64,000 nucleotides of DNA from Gordonia hydrophobica NBRC 16057 (GCF_001592365.1 NZ_BCWU01000001.1:248001-312000), one strand, 5' to 3'. Positions 46,792 to 56,288 are shown, counted from the stretch's first letter. Notes: generated from the letters alone by a model not told the origin. A program made the numbers and translations.

Positions 46792-48456
46792 GTGTCTGGA
46801 CGCATCGGAGACAGCAGCACCTCGATCAATCCGCAGCTCATCAGAGACTGGGTGCAGGCGTGCGCGGACGGCCTCGAGACGATGCGCTCGGAGATCAATG
46901 CACTCAATGTGTTCCCGATTCCCGACTCGGACACCGGCAGCAACATGGCGTACACCATGGCCGGTGCGGTGGCCGCACTCGACGAGTTGACCGATCAGTC
47001 CGATCTGCAGACCGTGACTCGAGCCCTGGCCGATGCCGCTGTGTCGGCCGCGCGTGGCAACTCCGGCGTCATCCTGTCGCAGGTGCTCATCGGCCTGGCC
47101 GACGCCGCAGACCTCGCCGTGGAGGAGAACGACCCCAGCTTCAACCGACTCGTCAAGAACGGTCTGCGGCTCGGCGCCCTGGCGGCCCGGCGCGCCGTCA
47201 GCGAGCCGCGCGAGGGCACGGTGCTCACGGTGCTGCGGGTCGCGGCCGAGAGCGCGTCGGCCAACGTGAACGGGTCGCCCGCCGATCTGGCGCGAGCCGT
47301 CGCCGACGACTGCGCCCAGGCCCTCGACCTGACGCCGGACCAGATGCCCGAACTGGCGAACGCGGGGGTGGTCGACGCGGGTGGGCGCGGCTTCCTGGTG
47401 ATCGCCGACGCGCTGGTCCTGGTGGTCACCGGGGTCGCGAACAAACGACGCGCCTACCGCGGGATCCTCAGCGCAGGCGGCGGACTCACCGGTCACGACG
47501 ACGGCGAGTGCGCAGACGAGGGCGACACCGACTTCGAGGTGATGTACCTGCTCGAGGCCACCGACGGCTCACGGATCGGCGAACTGCGGGACCGGCTCGG
47601 CGAGCTCGGCGACTCCATCGTCATCGTCGGTGACAGCTCTGCCGCCGCCGAACGCTTCTCGGTGCACGTGCACACCGACGAACCGGGCGCCGCGGTGGAG
47701 GCGGGCATCGGCGTCGGCTGTGTCTCCGACATCCGGATCAGCTGCTTTGCGCTCGACGCCATCCGCTCGGTCCCCGGGGCCAACGATCCGCCGCCGAGGT
47801 ACAAGCGCGCGGTGGTCGCGCTCGTCACCGGCGCCGGTGCCGAAGAACTGTTCACCGAGGCCGGTGCCTCGGTGGTCCGGGCCGACCACGGGGTGCACCC
47901 GGCGACCCTCTCCGAGGCGATCCGCGTCGCCGACAGCGCCCACGTGATCGTCATGGGCAACGGGATGATGTCGTCCCAGGACCTCGTTCAGGTCGGTGCG
48001 CAGGCACGGTCGCCACAGCGGTCGGTGGTGTTCCTGCCGACGCTGTCGATGGTGCAGTGCCTGTCGGCGCTCGCCGTGCACGAGCCCGATGAGGAGTCCG
48101 ACGTCGACGCCTTTGCGATGGCCGAAGCCGCCGCGAGCACCCGCTGGGGTTCGCTGATGCGCTCCAACAGCAAGATGATGACCCTCGCGGGCACCTGCGA
48201 CATCGGCGACACCCTGGGCCTCATCGGCTCCGACGTCCTGGTGATCGCCCCCGAACAGCGACAGGCGGCGACCGCCCTGCTCGACCTGATGCTCGCCACC
48301 GGCGGCGAGATGGTGACGGTCCTGGCCGGCCGCGACCTCGACGCCGACGCGCGCGAGGCGATCACCGCGCACGTCCGCAGCCACTACGCGGGCATCGAAC
48401 TGGCGCTGTACGAGTCGGGACAGTCCGGCGATCTGCTGCAGATCGGCGTCGAGTGA
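46792..48456 (+). CDS. DAK2-domain protein, FakA-like fatty-acid kinase
   Basis: A 554-residue protein. An N-terminal DhaL/DAK2 domain contains [14 protein letters not shown], whose Asp residues bind Mg-ATP, and [10 protein letters not shown]. The central and C-terminal parts match the FakA-type DUF1949/dihydroxyacetone-kinase-like regions. FakA with FakB phosphorylates exogenous fatty acids in Firmicutes; the actinobacterial homologue beside recG (Rv2974c) is not well defined. GTG 46792 follows GGTGGAGA; codons upstream are unlike protein. Overlaps recG by 4 bp. Confidence 0.88.
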   Translation: MSGRIGDSSTSINPQLIRDWVQACADGLETMRSEINALNVFPIPDSDTGSNMAYTMAGAVAALDELTDQSDLQTVTRALADAAVSAARGNSGVILSQVLIGLADAADLAVEENDPSFNRLVKNGLRLGALAARRAVSEPREGTVLTVLRVAAESASANVNGSPADLARAVADDCAQALDLTPDQMPELANAGVVDAGGRGFLVIADALVLVVTGVANKRRAYRGILSAGGGLTGHDDGECADEGDTDFEVMYLLEATDGSRIGELRDRLGELGDSIVIVGDSSAAAERFSVHVHTDEPGAAVEAGIGVGCVSDIRISCFALDAIRSVPGANDPPPRYKRAVVALVTGAGAEELFTEAGASVVRADHGVHPATLSEAIRVADSAHVIVMGNGMMSSQDLVQVGAQARSPQRSVVFLPTLSMVQCLSALAVHEPDEESDVDAFAMAEAAASTRWGSLMRSNSKMMTLAGTCDIGDTLGLIGSDVLVIAPEQRQAATALLDLMLATGGEMVTVLAGRDLDADAREAITAHVRSHYAGIELALYESGQSGDLLQIGVE

Positions 48457-50744
48457 TGCTGACGACCGCGTCACCGCTGAGCGAGTCGTCGATCGACCCC
48501 GCCCTGCTCACGAAGCTCCACGGTCTGGAGTTGACGACCGTCGGCGAGCTGTTGCGGTATGTGCCGCGTCGTTACCTCCGCCGCGGCCACCTGACCGAAT
48601 CCGAACGCCCCGAGCCGGGGGAGTGGATCACCGTCGTCGGTCGCATTCAGAAGGCGCAGATGATCCAGATGAAGCGCCGCTACGGACAGTTCCTGAAAGT
48701 GGTCGTCAACGACGGCCGCGCCAACTACGAGGCCAGCTTCTTCAATGCGCGCTGGATCCAGAAGGTGCTGAAGCCGGGAACCCGCGTCGCGATGGCGGGC
48801 ACCGTCAAACTGTTTCAGAACCAGGTGCAGCTGTCGCATCCGGACTGGATGGTGATGCCCGAGGACGACGGCATCGACGTCGTCGGGAACGCCGCGCTGA
48901 TCGGCGAGATGTACGCCGACGACGCGGACGGCGACTCGGGCGCGGGCAAGCACGGATCGACGGCGTCGGCCGACGACGTGGCCAACTTCTCCCGCGACAT
49001 CATCCCCATGTACCCGGCGACCAAAGACGTGCAGACGTGGGAGGTCTGGCGGGCGGTGCGGCAGGTGCTCGCCGACACCGCGCCCGCTGCGGATGCGCTC
49101 ACAGAACGGCAGCGCACTGAGCGCGGGCTGATCACCGGCGACGAGGCCATCCATCGCGTGCACCTGCCCGAGACCCTCGACGACATCGAGGCCGCACGGG
49201 CGCGACTGAAGTTCGACGAGGCGCTGGCCGTGCAGACCGAACTCGCACGACGGCGCTTCAGCGCCGTGGCCGAGTACGCGCAGTCGTGTCGGCACGTGCC
49301 CGGCGGGCTGGAGGACCAGTTGCTGGCACGACTGCCGTTCCAGCTCACCGACGGGCAGAAGGACGTGCTGCTCGAGATCGGCGAGGACCTCGCCGACGAA
49401 CACCCGATGAGCCGACTCCTGCAGGGCGAGGTGGGTTCAGGTAAGACGCTCGTCTCCTTGCTGGCGATGCTCCGCGTCGTCGACAACGGCCACCAGTGCG
49501 CCATCCTCGCGCCCACCGAAGTCCTTGCCGCCCAGCACTATCGCACGGTCATGACGATGCTCGGCGACCTGGCGCGCGCCGGCGAACTCGGCGCCGCCGA
49601 CGGCGCGACACGCGTCGGGCTGCTCACCGGATCGCTCGGCACCGCGGCCAAACGTCAGGTGCTGCTCGATGCCGTCACCGGCGACGCGGGCATCGTGATC
49701 GGGACCCACGCCCTGCTCGAAGAGCACGTGGAGTTCTTCGACCTCGGCATGGTGGTCGTCGACGAGCAGCACCGGTTCGGCGTCGAACAACGGGACGTGC
49801 TCCGCGGCAAGGGGCGTGACGACACCCGCCCCCACTTCCTCGTCATGACCGCCACCCCGATTCCGCGGACCGTCGCGATGATCACCTTCGGCGACCTCGA
49901 CACGTCGGTGATGACCGAGTTGCCGCGCGGCCGGCAGCCGATCACCACCAGCGTGGTGCCGATGCGGAAGGCGACGTGGGTCGACCGCGTGTGGGCGCGC
50001 GCCAACGAGGAGATCGACGCCGGTCGTCAGGCGTATGTGGTGTGCACCAAGATCGGCGACGAGCAGACCAACGCGAAGAAGGGCAAGGCGAAGAAGGGCA
50101 AGAAGGGCGGCCCGCAGCAGGACGCCGAGGACGAGACGATCTCGGTCCTGGAACTCGCCGAGCAGTTGGCGGCGGGGCCGCTCGCCGGACGTCGCCTCGG
50201 CATCCTGCACGGCCGATTGCCCGCCGACGAGAAGAACGACGTGATGGACGCCTTCACTCGCGGCGAGATCGACATCCTGGTCGCGACCACCGTCATCGAG
50301 GTGGGCGTCGACGTCCCGAACGCCACGATGATGGTCATCGTCAACGCCGAACGCTTCGGCGTGAGCCAACTGCATCAGCTCCGCGGTCGTGTCGGTCGCG
50401 GGCAGCACGCCGGGCTGTGCCTGCTGATGACGATGGCGGGCGACATGGGGCAGTCGATGGAACGACTGCGCGCCGTCGAAGCGAGCACCGACGGATTCGA
50501 GCTCGCGCGCGTCGACCTCGCCCAGCGACGCGAAGGCGACATCCTCGGTTCGCTGCAGTCGGGCGGTAAGAGCTCGCTCAGCTTCCTGTCGCTGCTCGAC
50601 GACGTCGAGGTGATCGCCGACGCCCGCGACCTCGCCGAGCAGATCGTCCTCGACGACCCCGAGCTGGTCGCGCATCCCGCGCTCGCCGACCTGGTGCACT
50701 CCATCCTGCTGCCCTCGCGTGCGGAGTACCTCGACAAGTCGTAG
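48453..50744 (+). CDS. recG: ATP-dependent DNA helicase RecG
   Basis: A 763-residue branch-migrating helicase that regresses stalled forks. The N-terminal wedge/OB domain is followed by helicase domains with GEVGSGKTLVS (Walker A), VVDEQHRFGVEQRD (Walker B) and the late motifs TTVIEVGVDVPNATMMVI and QLHQLRGRVGRG. Two insertions are notable: an acidic/Ser-rich one in the wedge (about 147-163) and a Lys-rich one (AKKGKAKKGKKGG near residue 545). Start GTG at 48453, or the adjacent ATG at 48456. Confidence 0.95.
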   Translation: MMLTTASPLSESSIDPALLTKLHGLELTTVGELLRYVPRRYLRRGHLTESERPEPGEWITVVGRIQKAQMIQMKRRYGQFLKVVVNDGRANYEASFFNARWIQKVLKPGTRVAMAGTVKLFQNQVQLSHPDWMVMPEDDGIDVVGNAALIGEMYADDADGDSGAGKHGSTASADDVANFSRDIIPMYPATKDVQTWEVWRAVRQVLADTAPAADALTERQRTERGLITGDEAIHRVHLPETLDDIEAARARLKFDEALAVQTELARRRFSAVAEYAQSCRHVPGGLEDQLLARLPFQLTDGQKDVLLEIGEDLADEHPMSRLLQGEVGSGKTLVSLLAMLRVVDNGHQCAILAPTEVLAAQHYRTVMTMLGDLARAGELGAADGATRVGLLTGSLGTAAKRQVLLDAVTGDAGIVIGTHALLEEHVEFFDLGMVVVDEQHRFGVEQRDVLRGKGRDDTRPHFLVMTATPIPRTVAMITFGDLDTSVMTELPRGRQPITTSVVPMRKATWVDRVWARANEEIDAGRQAYVVCTKIGDEQTNAKKGKAKKGKKGGPQQDAEDETISVLELAEQLAAGPLAGRRLGILHGRLPADEKNDVMDAFTRGEIDILVATTVIEVGVDVPNATMMVIVNAERFGVSQLHQLRGRVGRGQHAGLCLLMTMAGDMGQSMERLRAVEASTDGFELARVDLAQRREGDILGSLQSGGKSSLSFLSLLDDVEVIADARDLAEQIVLDDPELVAHPALADLVHSILLPSRAEYLDKS

Positions 50745-50838
50745 ACCTCGACGGTTGCCCTGCCGCGCCTCTGGTCTTTTCGCCTGAAATGGCGGACGCT
50801 AGAGAAGTCGAAGTCAGCTCACAGAGTGGAGGACGGCC

Positions 50839-51267
50839 ATGCGGATCGCGCAGATCTTGGGCAAGAAGGGCAGCGGAGTCATCACGGTGCGGGAGGGCGC
50901 GACGGTGCGCAGCCTGCTCGCGACTCTCGACGAATGGAACATCGGCGCCGTGGTGGTGGTCGGGGACGGCGGGGCGCTGGCGGGCATCGTGTCCGAGCGC
51001 GACGTGGTCCGCCGCCTGTACGCGCACGGCGCGGCGATTCTGGAGGGACCGATCTCGGCGATCATGACGCCGGTGATGCACACGTGCTCGCCGGATGATC
51101 CCATCGAGGGGCTCCGCGAGACGATGACCGAGCATCGCGTCCGGCACCTGCCGGTCCTCGACGACGGTGAGTTGGTCGGCATCATCAGCATCGGCGACGT
51201 GGTCAAGAGCGCGATCGACGAGCTCGAGACCGAACGCGAGCACCTGGTGCAGTACATCCAGCACTGA
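50839..51267 (+). CDS. CBS-domain pair protein
   Basis: A 142-residue protein made of two CBS motifs (ATVRSLLATLDEWNIGAVVVV ... GIVSERDVVRRL and CSPDDPIEGLRETMTEHRVRHLPVLDDGELVGIISIGDVVK), which bind adenine nucleotides. Stand-alone CBS pairs sense energy state or act as universal-stress-type proteins in actinobacteria; no partner is obvious. ATG at 50839 preceded by GGAGG. Confidence 0.9.
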   Translation: MRIAQILGKKGSGVITVREGATVRSLLATLDEWNIGAVVVVGDGGALAGIVSERDVVRRLYAHGAAILEGPISAIMTPVMHTCSPDDPIEGLRETMTEHRVRHLPVLDDGELVGIISIGDVVKSAIDELETEREHLVQYIQH

Positions 51268-51330
51268 CCGCCTCCAGTACCGGACTGTCGCCGCCGATCC
51301 CGGCGTGTCGCGGAACCGCGCCGACGCGAC

Positions 51331-52107
51331 GTGCGTCCAATGGGTATGCGGCAGGCGATGGGGTCGACATGGTGGCGGATGCGTGTCCTGCGGATACGTG
51401 TGCATCGGCCGGGTCGTGTGCGTCTGACCGGACGGCAGTGGATGTGGCTCGTCGTGTTCGCCGCGACCACAGTCCTCGTCGCGGTCGGTGTCGGTCTGCC
51501 GTCCCCTCCGCGGACCGTCGACTGGACGGCGGTGGCGACCGCGCGCTCACGCCTGGCCCGGCTGACCGTGCTGGATCGTCGGCCGGCGCACGACGTCGGC
51601 TACGACCGTGATGCCTTCGGCCCAGCGTGGACCGACGCCGCGGATGTGCGGGGCGGCGGAAACTCCTGCGACACCCGAAACGACATCCTGTCCCGCGACC
51701 TCGCGGTCACGGCGCGCATCGCGATCGAGTCGTGCCCGCGCGCCGTCGCCGCGGGCACCTTCGTCAGTCCGTACACCGGCAGGCCGATCAGTTTCCGCCG
51801 CGGGCGCGGATCGGCGGCGGTGCAGATCGATCATGTGGTGCCGCTCTCGTACGCGTGGGATCTCGGCGCTGCGCAGTGGCCGCGTCCGCGGCGCTGGGCG
51901 TTCGCGAACGATCCGTCGAATCTGCTGGCCGTCGACGCCGACAGCAACCAGAACAAGTCCGACTCCGAGCCGGCCCGGTGGATGCCACGGCTGCGCGGCT
52001 TCCACTGCCAGTACGCGATCGCCTTCATTCGCGTGCTGGACGGCTATCGCCTGCCCGTCGACGCGCCGTCGCGGTCAGTGCTCGCGACGGCGTTGGCGAC
52101 GTGCTGA
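51331..52107 (+). CDS. Membrane-anchored HNH nuclease-fold protein (DUF1524)
   Basis: A 258-residue protein. One membrane helix (WMWLVVFAATTVLVAVGVGL, about residues 37-56) precedes an exported DUF1524/HNH domain: NSCDTRNDILSRDL, the metal-binding core VQIDHVVPLSYAWDLGA, and FANDPSNLLAVDADSNQNKSD with the HNH Asn residues. This is the pattern of exported actinobacterial nucleases. The start is uncertain (GTG 51331, ATG 51340 or 51346). It ends 9 bp before the convergent radical SAM gene. Confidence 0.82.
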   Translation: MRPMGMRQAMGSTWWRMRVLRIRVHRPGRVRLTGRQWMWLVVFAATTVLVAVGVGLPSPPRTVDWTAVATARSRLARLTVLDRRPAHDVGYDRDAFGPAWTDAADVRGGGNSCDTRNDILSRDLAVTARIAIESCPRAVAAGTFVSPYTGRPISFRRGRGSAAVQIDHVVPLSYAWDLGAAQWPRPRRWAFANDPSNLLAVDADSNQNKSDSEPARWMPRLRGFHCQYAIAFIRVLDGYRLPVDAPSRSVLATALATC

Positions 52108-52116
52108 CCGGGCGGG

Positions 52117-52959
52117 TCAGCCGACGCGGAGCGGTATCCGTTCCAGGACGCCGCCGGCGAAGACGTCGTACAGCGGCAACGATTCCAGGTGCACGTAGCC
52201 GATGTGGCAGTCGCAGCAGGCGAGCGGACAGGCGCGGGCCCGGAGCGCTTCGCGGAACGAGCCGTCGTACAGATTGCCGAGCACATCGGGCACGAAGTGG
52301 CACCGTCGAACGGTTCCGTCGCCGTCCACCGAGATCACCGACTCGCCCGTCCGACAGGCGACTCCCTGCGACGGGTGGGGGCGTCGGCTGTAGGAGAACA
52401 GTGGATCCACCGTCTCCCAGGCGGCGGCCTCGGCATCGTCGTACACGTGGCCCTCGGCCGCGTTGACCCAGAGATAAACATGCTCGGGGAGTTCGGCGCG
52501 CAGCATGCGCGCGGCGTCGGCGTGTTCCGGCAGTCCGACGATCCCGACGCTGAACCGCACCCCCAGATCGGCGAGCTCCGCGGTCTTGGCGAGGAAACGC
52601 GGCGCGGTCACCTGATCGGGGTGGAAGGTGCACCACAGGGCCAGCGTGTCGAGATCGGCGTCGGCCAGCCACGACGTCCGGCAGCTGATGTTGGTCTGGA
52701 TCGCCACGCGCCGCACATTCGGCAGGTGCGAGAGCCGGACCATCGCGCGGCGATACCAGCTGCGCACCAGCCCTTCGCCCCACGGGGTGAACAGGACCGA
52801 CACCTCGTCGGGCTCGTTCTCGACCCAGTCGCAGAACCGTTCCAGCGCGGCCCGGTCGGCGCGCAGGGCCTCGCGCGAGTCCCGGCGCTTGGCGAAGGGG
52901 CAGTACGGGCAGTCGTAGTCGCAGGAGGCCAGCGGTCCGCGATACAGGATGGTCAGCAT
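52117..52959 (-). CDS. STM4011-family radical SAM protein
   Basis: A 280-residue radical SAM enzyme. The [4Fe-4S] motif CDYDCPYC (Cys13, 17, 20) is near the N terminus of a partial TIM barrel (FTPWGEGLVRSWYRRAM, VAIQTNISCRTSWL). The C-terminal third holds further cysteines in VACRTGESV, TVRRCHF and ACPLACCDCHIGYVH, suggesting a SPASM-like auxiliary cluster. It is the last gene of a five-gene unit whose families are named after Salmonella STM4011-STM4015. Substrate unknown. ATG at 52959; 2 bp after the preceding stop. Confidence 0.88.
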   Translation of the reverse strand: MLTILYRGPLASCDYDCPYCPFAKRRDSREALRADRAALERFCDWVENEPDEVSVLFTPWGEGLVRSWYRRAMVRLSHLPNVRRVAIQTNISCRTSWLADADLDTLALWCTFHPDQVTAPRFLAKTAELADLGVRFSVGIVGLPEHADAARMLRAELPEHVYLWVNAAEGHVYDDAEAAAWETVDPLFSYSRRPHPSQGVACRTGESVISVDGDGTVRRCHFVPDVLGNLYDGSFREALRARACPLACCDCHIGYVHLESLPLYDVFAGGVLERIPLRVG

Positions 52960-52961
52960 GG

Positions 52962-54314
52962 TCAGCGCCGTTCGTAGTCGGCCATCGCCGCGACCACGGC
53001 GGGCGAGAACAGTTCCGGACCCAGGGCGTCGGAGTAGGCCAGCCCGTCCGCCGACAGCTGCAGCCGCGCGGGGTGGTCCGCGAGCCAACCGCGTCGGCGC
53101 CACCGGTCGATCACCTCGCCGAAATGATCGTGCGGCGCGGCACCGAACTGTGCGCGGTAGTCGTCGGTCGCGAGCCCGTCCGCCTGCAGCACCGACTGCA
53201 GGAAGTAGCGGCGCCGACGCTCGTCGTCGGAGATCACGAAGCCGTAGTCCGCGCGTCGGAAGTCGTCGACGCTGCGGCCGGTGAAATCGTCGATGATGGC
53301 GCGGACCTGCGTGGCGTCGACCGCATAGTCGAACGAGTAGTGCAGATCGCGCGTGTAGCTGCGGGCGCCGCAGCCGAGGCCGACCATGCCGTCGCTCTGA
53401 CAGGCGTAGTCGTTCGGGCCCAGATCAGGCGCGTCCACGCGTCGAAACATCCGCATGGACTGCTGTTCATAGCCGTTCGCCAGCAGGTGGTCGCGCCCGG
53501 TCCGGTACAACCGCAACCGGTGCTCGTCCCACTCGGGATCGACCAGCGGTGCGCGCCGGGCCAGACCGGTGAGCGGGCGCACGTACAGCGGATACAGGTA
53601 CAGCTCCTCGGGTCGCCACTGCAGCGCGGCGTCGATGCTGGCGACGAACGAGCGGTCGGTCTGGCCGTCGATCCCGTAGATCAGATCGATGTTGAGCACC
53701 GGGATCGCGGTGTCACGGATCGCGGCGAGCGCGGCGTCGACGTCGCTGCGGCGTTGCGGGCGGACCGCCGCGCGCGCCTCGTCGGGGTCGAAGGTCTGCA
53801 CGCCGATGCTGAGGCGGGTGGTGCCGCGGTCGGCGAGGATCCGCAAGCGATCCGGGGTGGCGGTCGACGGCGACGCCTCCACCGACAGCGGAATCGCGCG
53901 CAGATCGGTCCCCGGCATCGACTCGGCGATGTCGAAGAGCCGCTCCAGCTCCCCGGGCGTCAGGAAGGTCGGGGTCCCGCCGCCGATCGCGGCGGTCGCC
54001 GTGCGCGCGGACGGACTCAGCGCGTCGCGCATCGCCATCGACTGTCGTTCCAGCGCGTCGAGATAGCGGGTGGTCGCCTCGTCCGGCGCGCCGACGCGCG
54101 TGAACAGATTGCAGAACCCGCACCGCACCTCGCAGAACGGGATGTGCAGATACAGCGACAGCGCGGCGTCGGGTTCGTTCTCCCACAGCGATGCGACGCT
54201 CGGCCGCGGCGTCAGCGGCCGGTAGGCCGTCTTGTGCGGATAGGCGTACACGTACTGCTGATACGGCGCCACCTGCTGGTGCGTCGCCGCCTCGTCGGTC
54301 CTCACGGATGTCAT
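52962..54314 (-). CDS. STM4012-family radical SAM protein, HemN-like
   Basis: A 450-residue radical SAM protein of the coproporphyrinogen dehydrogenase-like branch. Motifs: PYQQYVYAYPHKTAYRPL, LYLHIPFCEVRCGFCNLF with CxxxCxxC (Cys61, 65, 68), IGGGTPTFLTPGEL for SAM, RLSIGVQTFD and LNIDLIYGI. The extra cysteine after the CxxC that true HemN carries is absent (NLF). A C-terminal HemN-like region follows. Start chosen at 54314 from family length; an ATG at 54359 would overlap the preceding stop in ATGA and is quite possible. Confidence 0.88.
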   Translation of the reverse strand: MTSVRTDEAATHQQVAPYQQYVYAYPHKTAYRPLTPRPSVASLWENEPDAALSLYLHIPFCEVRCGFCNLFTRVGAPDEATTRYLDALERQSMAMRDALSPSARTATAAIGGGTPTFLTPGELERLFDIAESMPGTDLRAIPLSVEASPSTATPDRLRILADRGTTRLSIGVQTFDPDEARAAVRPQRRSDVDAALAAIRDTAIPVLNIDLIYGIDGQTDRSFVASIDAALQWRPEELYLYPLYVRPLTGLARRAPLVDPEWDEHRLRLYRTGRDHLLANGYEQQSMRMFRRVDAPDLGPNDYACQSDGMVGLGCGARSYTRDLHYSFDYAVDATQVRAIIDDFTGRSVDDFRRADYGFVISDDERRRRYFLQSVLQADGLATDDYRAQFGAAPHDHFGEVIDRWRRRGWLADHPARLQLSADGLAYSDALGPELFSPAVVAAMADYERR

Positions 54315-54355
54315 TCTTTCCGGCGTCATGGTCGTCAACGTGATCGATCTCGGCA

Positions 54356-55207
54356 TCATTCTCCCCGGCGCAGGACGAAGTCCGCATACGGCACCGTCCA
54401 CACGGCGGGATGGCCCACCCGATGCCCGACGTGGTGGTCGTCGCCGTACGTGGTGCCGTGATCCGAGCACACGAGGGTGAAGCAGTCGCGATGTGCGGAC
54501 ATGGCGTCGAACAGGCGCCCGATGTGCCGGTCCACGTACTCCAATGCGGCGCCGTGCGAGGCGAGGTCGTCGCCGTCGTCGGCGCAGCGACCGTCGGCGT
54601 AGAACCAGTTGGGCTGATGGATCGCCGACACGTTCAGGAACAGCAGCAACGGCTGCGCACCGTCGCGGTCGGCGACGAGGCGCTCGACCAAGGCCACCTG
54701 ATTCTCGAACGACGCCGGCGCCGTCACCCCGAGATCGGGCGACCAGTGCGCCTCGTCGAACAGATCGGGGAGGACCGACCCGAGGGCGGTCTGCCGGTTG
54801 AAGAAGCCGACGCCGCCGATGCAGACGGTGCGGTACCCGATCGCCGACAGGCCCTCGACGAGGGTCGCCTGCGGAAACACGAAGGTCGACGTCGCCGTCG
54901 ACTCGCTGCCGCCGAACGCGGCGGCGAACAAGCGGGGATGCGGGCCTGGGGCGTCCGGTGTCGGCAGGAAGCCCGCGAAGTACGCGTGATGGGCGGCGTA
55001 GGTGAAGCTGCCGGGGGTGTGCCGCCGTTCCCATGCACCGCCGGGGAGGTGCGCGGTGAGGTTCGGCAGACGCCCCTGCGCGGCCAGCGCGGCGGCGACG
55101 TCGTAGCGCAGGGTGTCGAGAGTAACGAACAGGATGTCGTGGGAGCCGACGATCGCGTTCATGTCGGTGGGGTTCATATCGGAGGGGTTCGGGTCAGGCT
55201 GCGACAT
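54356..55207 (-). CDS. STM4013/SEN3800-family hydrolase (sulfatase/alkaline-phosphatase fold)
   Basis: A 283-residue member of the alkaline-phosphatase superfamily. The metal ligands appear as LFVTLDTLRYD (Asp31) and VCSDHGTTYGDDHH near residue 249. The usual sulfatase CxPSR nucleophile motif is not seen; the corresponding HTPGSFTYAAHHAYF suggests a Ser/Thr nucleophile, as in phosphodi- or phosphomonoesterase-like members. No signal peptide. Start at 55207 overlaps the ATP-grasp gene by 14 bp; ATG at 55177 or 55162 are alternatives. Confidence 0.85.
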   Translation of the reverse strand: MSQPDPNPSDMNPTDMNAIVGSHDILFVTLDTLRYDVAAALAAQGRLPNLTAHLPGGAWERRHTPGSFTYAAHHAYFAGFLPTPDAPGPHPRLFAAAFGGSESTATSTFVFPQATLVEGLSAIGYRTVCIGGVGFFNRQTALGSVLPDLFDEAHWSPDLGVTAPASFENQVALVERLVADRDGAQPLLLFLNVSAIHQPNWFYADGRCADDGDDLASHGAALEYVDRHIGRLFDAMSAHRDCFTLVCSDHGTTYGDDHHVGHRVGHPAVWTVPYADFVLRRGE

Positions 55208-56288
55208 CGCCGACCCACTCGGGCAGCGCCCGGAGCTGTGCCTCGTAGGTGTCGAGTCCGTGGGCCCGGCCGGGAAGCCCGCGCAGACCGGGGAGCAGGT
55301 CGCCGAACGCGTTCACCTCGCCGACCCGGACCGACCGCCAGCCGACCGACGGCAGCAGATCGACGCCTACGCAGAGGGTGTGCGGAAAGCAGCGGGCGGC
55401 CGCTTCGGCGACGCCCAGCGCTCTGGTCCACCCGAACCCGGAACGCTCCAGGCCGTCGATCGCAGCGTGCAGTTCGCCGCGGCGACCGCCGAGGTGGAGG
55501 TTGGTCATCGTGGACGCGCCGAGGCGCAGGACCGCGTGCGTGGCCCGTCCGGCCACGACGACCACCCGCAGGTCGGCCGGACACCCGGCCACCGTCGGCT
55601 TCGGAATCCAGGCCTCCACATGCAGGGTCTCGGGCGCCACCGCGTCGAGCAGGGCGTCCACGCGGTCCGCGCCGACGTACTTCCGCACGCGCAGGGTGTT
55701 GAACAGGCGCCCGTCGGACGCGATCTCCACACTCGAGCGCGCCTGAACGCGGTTCCCGGACGCCGTCTCGACAGCCACCACTCCCGCCGCCGACGAGCCG
55801 TGCGCGGGTTTCACGAAGTACCGCCGCAGGCCGGCGGCGGCCGCCGCGTCGCGCACCGCCGTCGCGTCGACGAGCGGCGCGGTGCCGCCCGAGGTGGGGG
55901 AGTCCGGAACCGGAACCCCCGCGGCGGCCAGCCGCGCATGGCACGCGCGTTTGTCGAACATGACCGGCAGGTCGGCCGCATCGGTGAGGTGCAGCCCGCC
56001 GCGCAACGACGCGGCGGCCGCGCACATGGACCGGTACCACCGCGGTCCGTCGGCGATACGGCTCTGCTCGCCCGGTCCGCGCAGCAGCGCGTCGACGGAC
56101 CGGCTGCCGTCGGGGGAGTCGAGCCACACGATCTCGTGGGAGGCGAAACGCGGAACGGTACCGGCGATCAAGTGCTCCCATCCGATCACCCGGGGCGCCC
56201 GGCCGCCCTGCCGGTCGACGGCGTCACGCAGCAGCCGCGTCCGACGACCGTCGGGATCCCCGACGATCGTCAGCGGAGCGTCGATCAT
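55194..56288 (-). CDS. STM4014-family protein, ATP-grasp-like ligase
   Basis: A 364-residue protein. The middle and C-terminal regions show ATP-grasp features: MFDKRACHARLAAAGVPVPDS, the lysine strand RRYFVKPAHGSSAAGVVAVE, VEAWIPKPTVAGCPADLRVVVV and the acidic metal segment RVGEVNAFGDLLPGL. Enzymes of this fold join a carboxylate to an amine or thiol through an acyl phosphate. Substrate unknown. ATG overlaps the STM4015 stop by 4 bp (ATGA). Confidence 0.85.
   Translation of the reverse strand: MIDAPLTIVGDPDGRRTRLLRDAVDRQGGRAPRVIGWEHLIAGTVPRFASHEIVWLDSPDGSRSVDALLRGPGEQSRIADGPRWYRSMCAAAASLRGGLHLTDAADLPVMFDKRACHARLAAAGVPVPDSPTSGGTAPLVDATAVRDAAAAAGLRRYFVKPAHGSSAAGVVAVETASGNRVQARSSVEIASDGRLFNTLRVRKYVGADRVDALLDAVAPETLHVEAWIPKPTVAGCPADLRVVVVAGRATHAVLRLGASTMTNLHLGGRRGELHAAIDGLERSGFGWTRALGVAEAAARCFPHTLCVGVDLLPSVGWRSVRVGEVNAFGDLLPGLRGLPGRAHGLDTYEAQLRALPEWVGDVAA

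Noticed and set aside
52962..54314. Annotation as hemN (oxygen-independent coproporphyrinogen III oxidase)
   Set aside because: The extra HemN cysteine is missing and the gene sits in the STM4011-4015 unit, so the STM4012 family fits better.
52962..55034. Extended frame that would join the STM4012 gene to about 240 more upstream codons
   Set aside because: The upstream part lies over the STM4013 gene in another frame and reads as Arg-rich shadow sequence.
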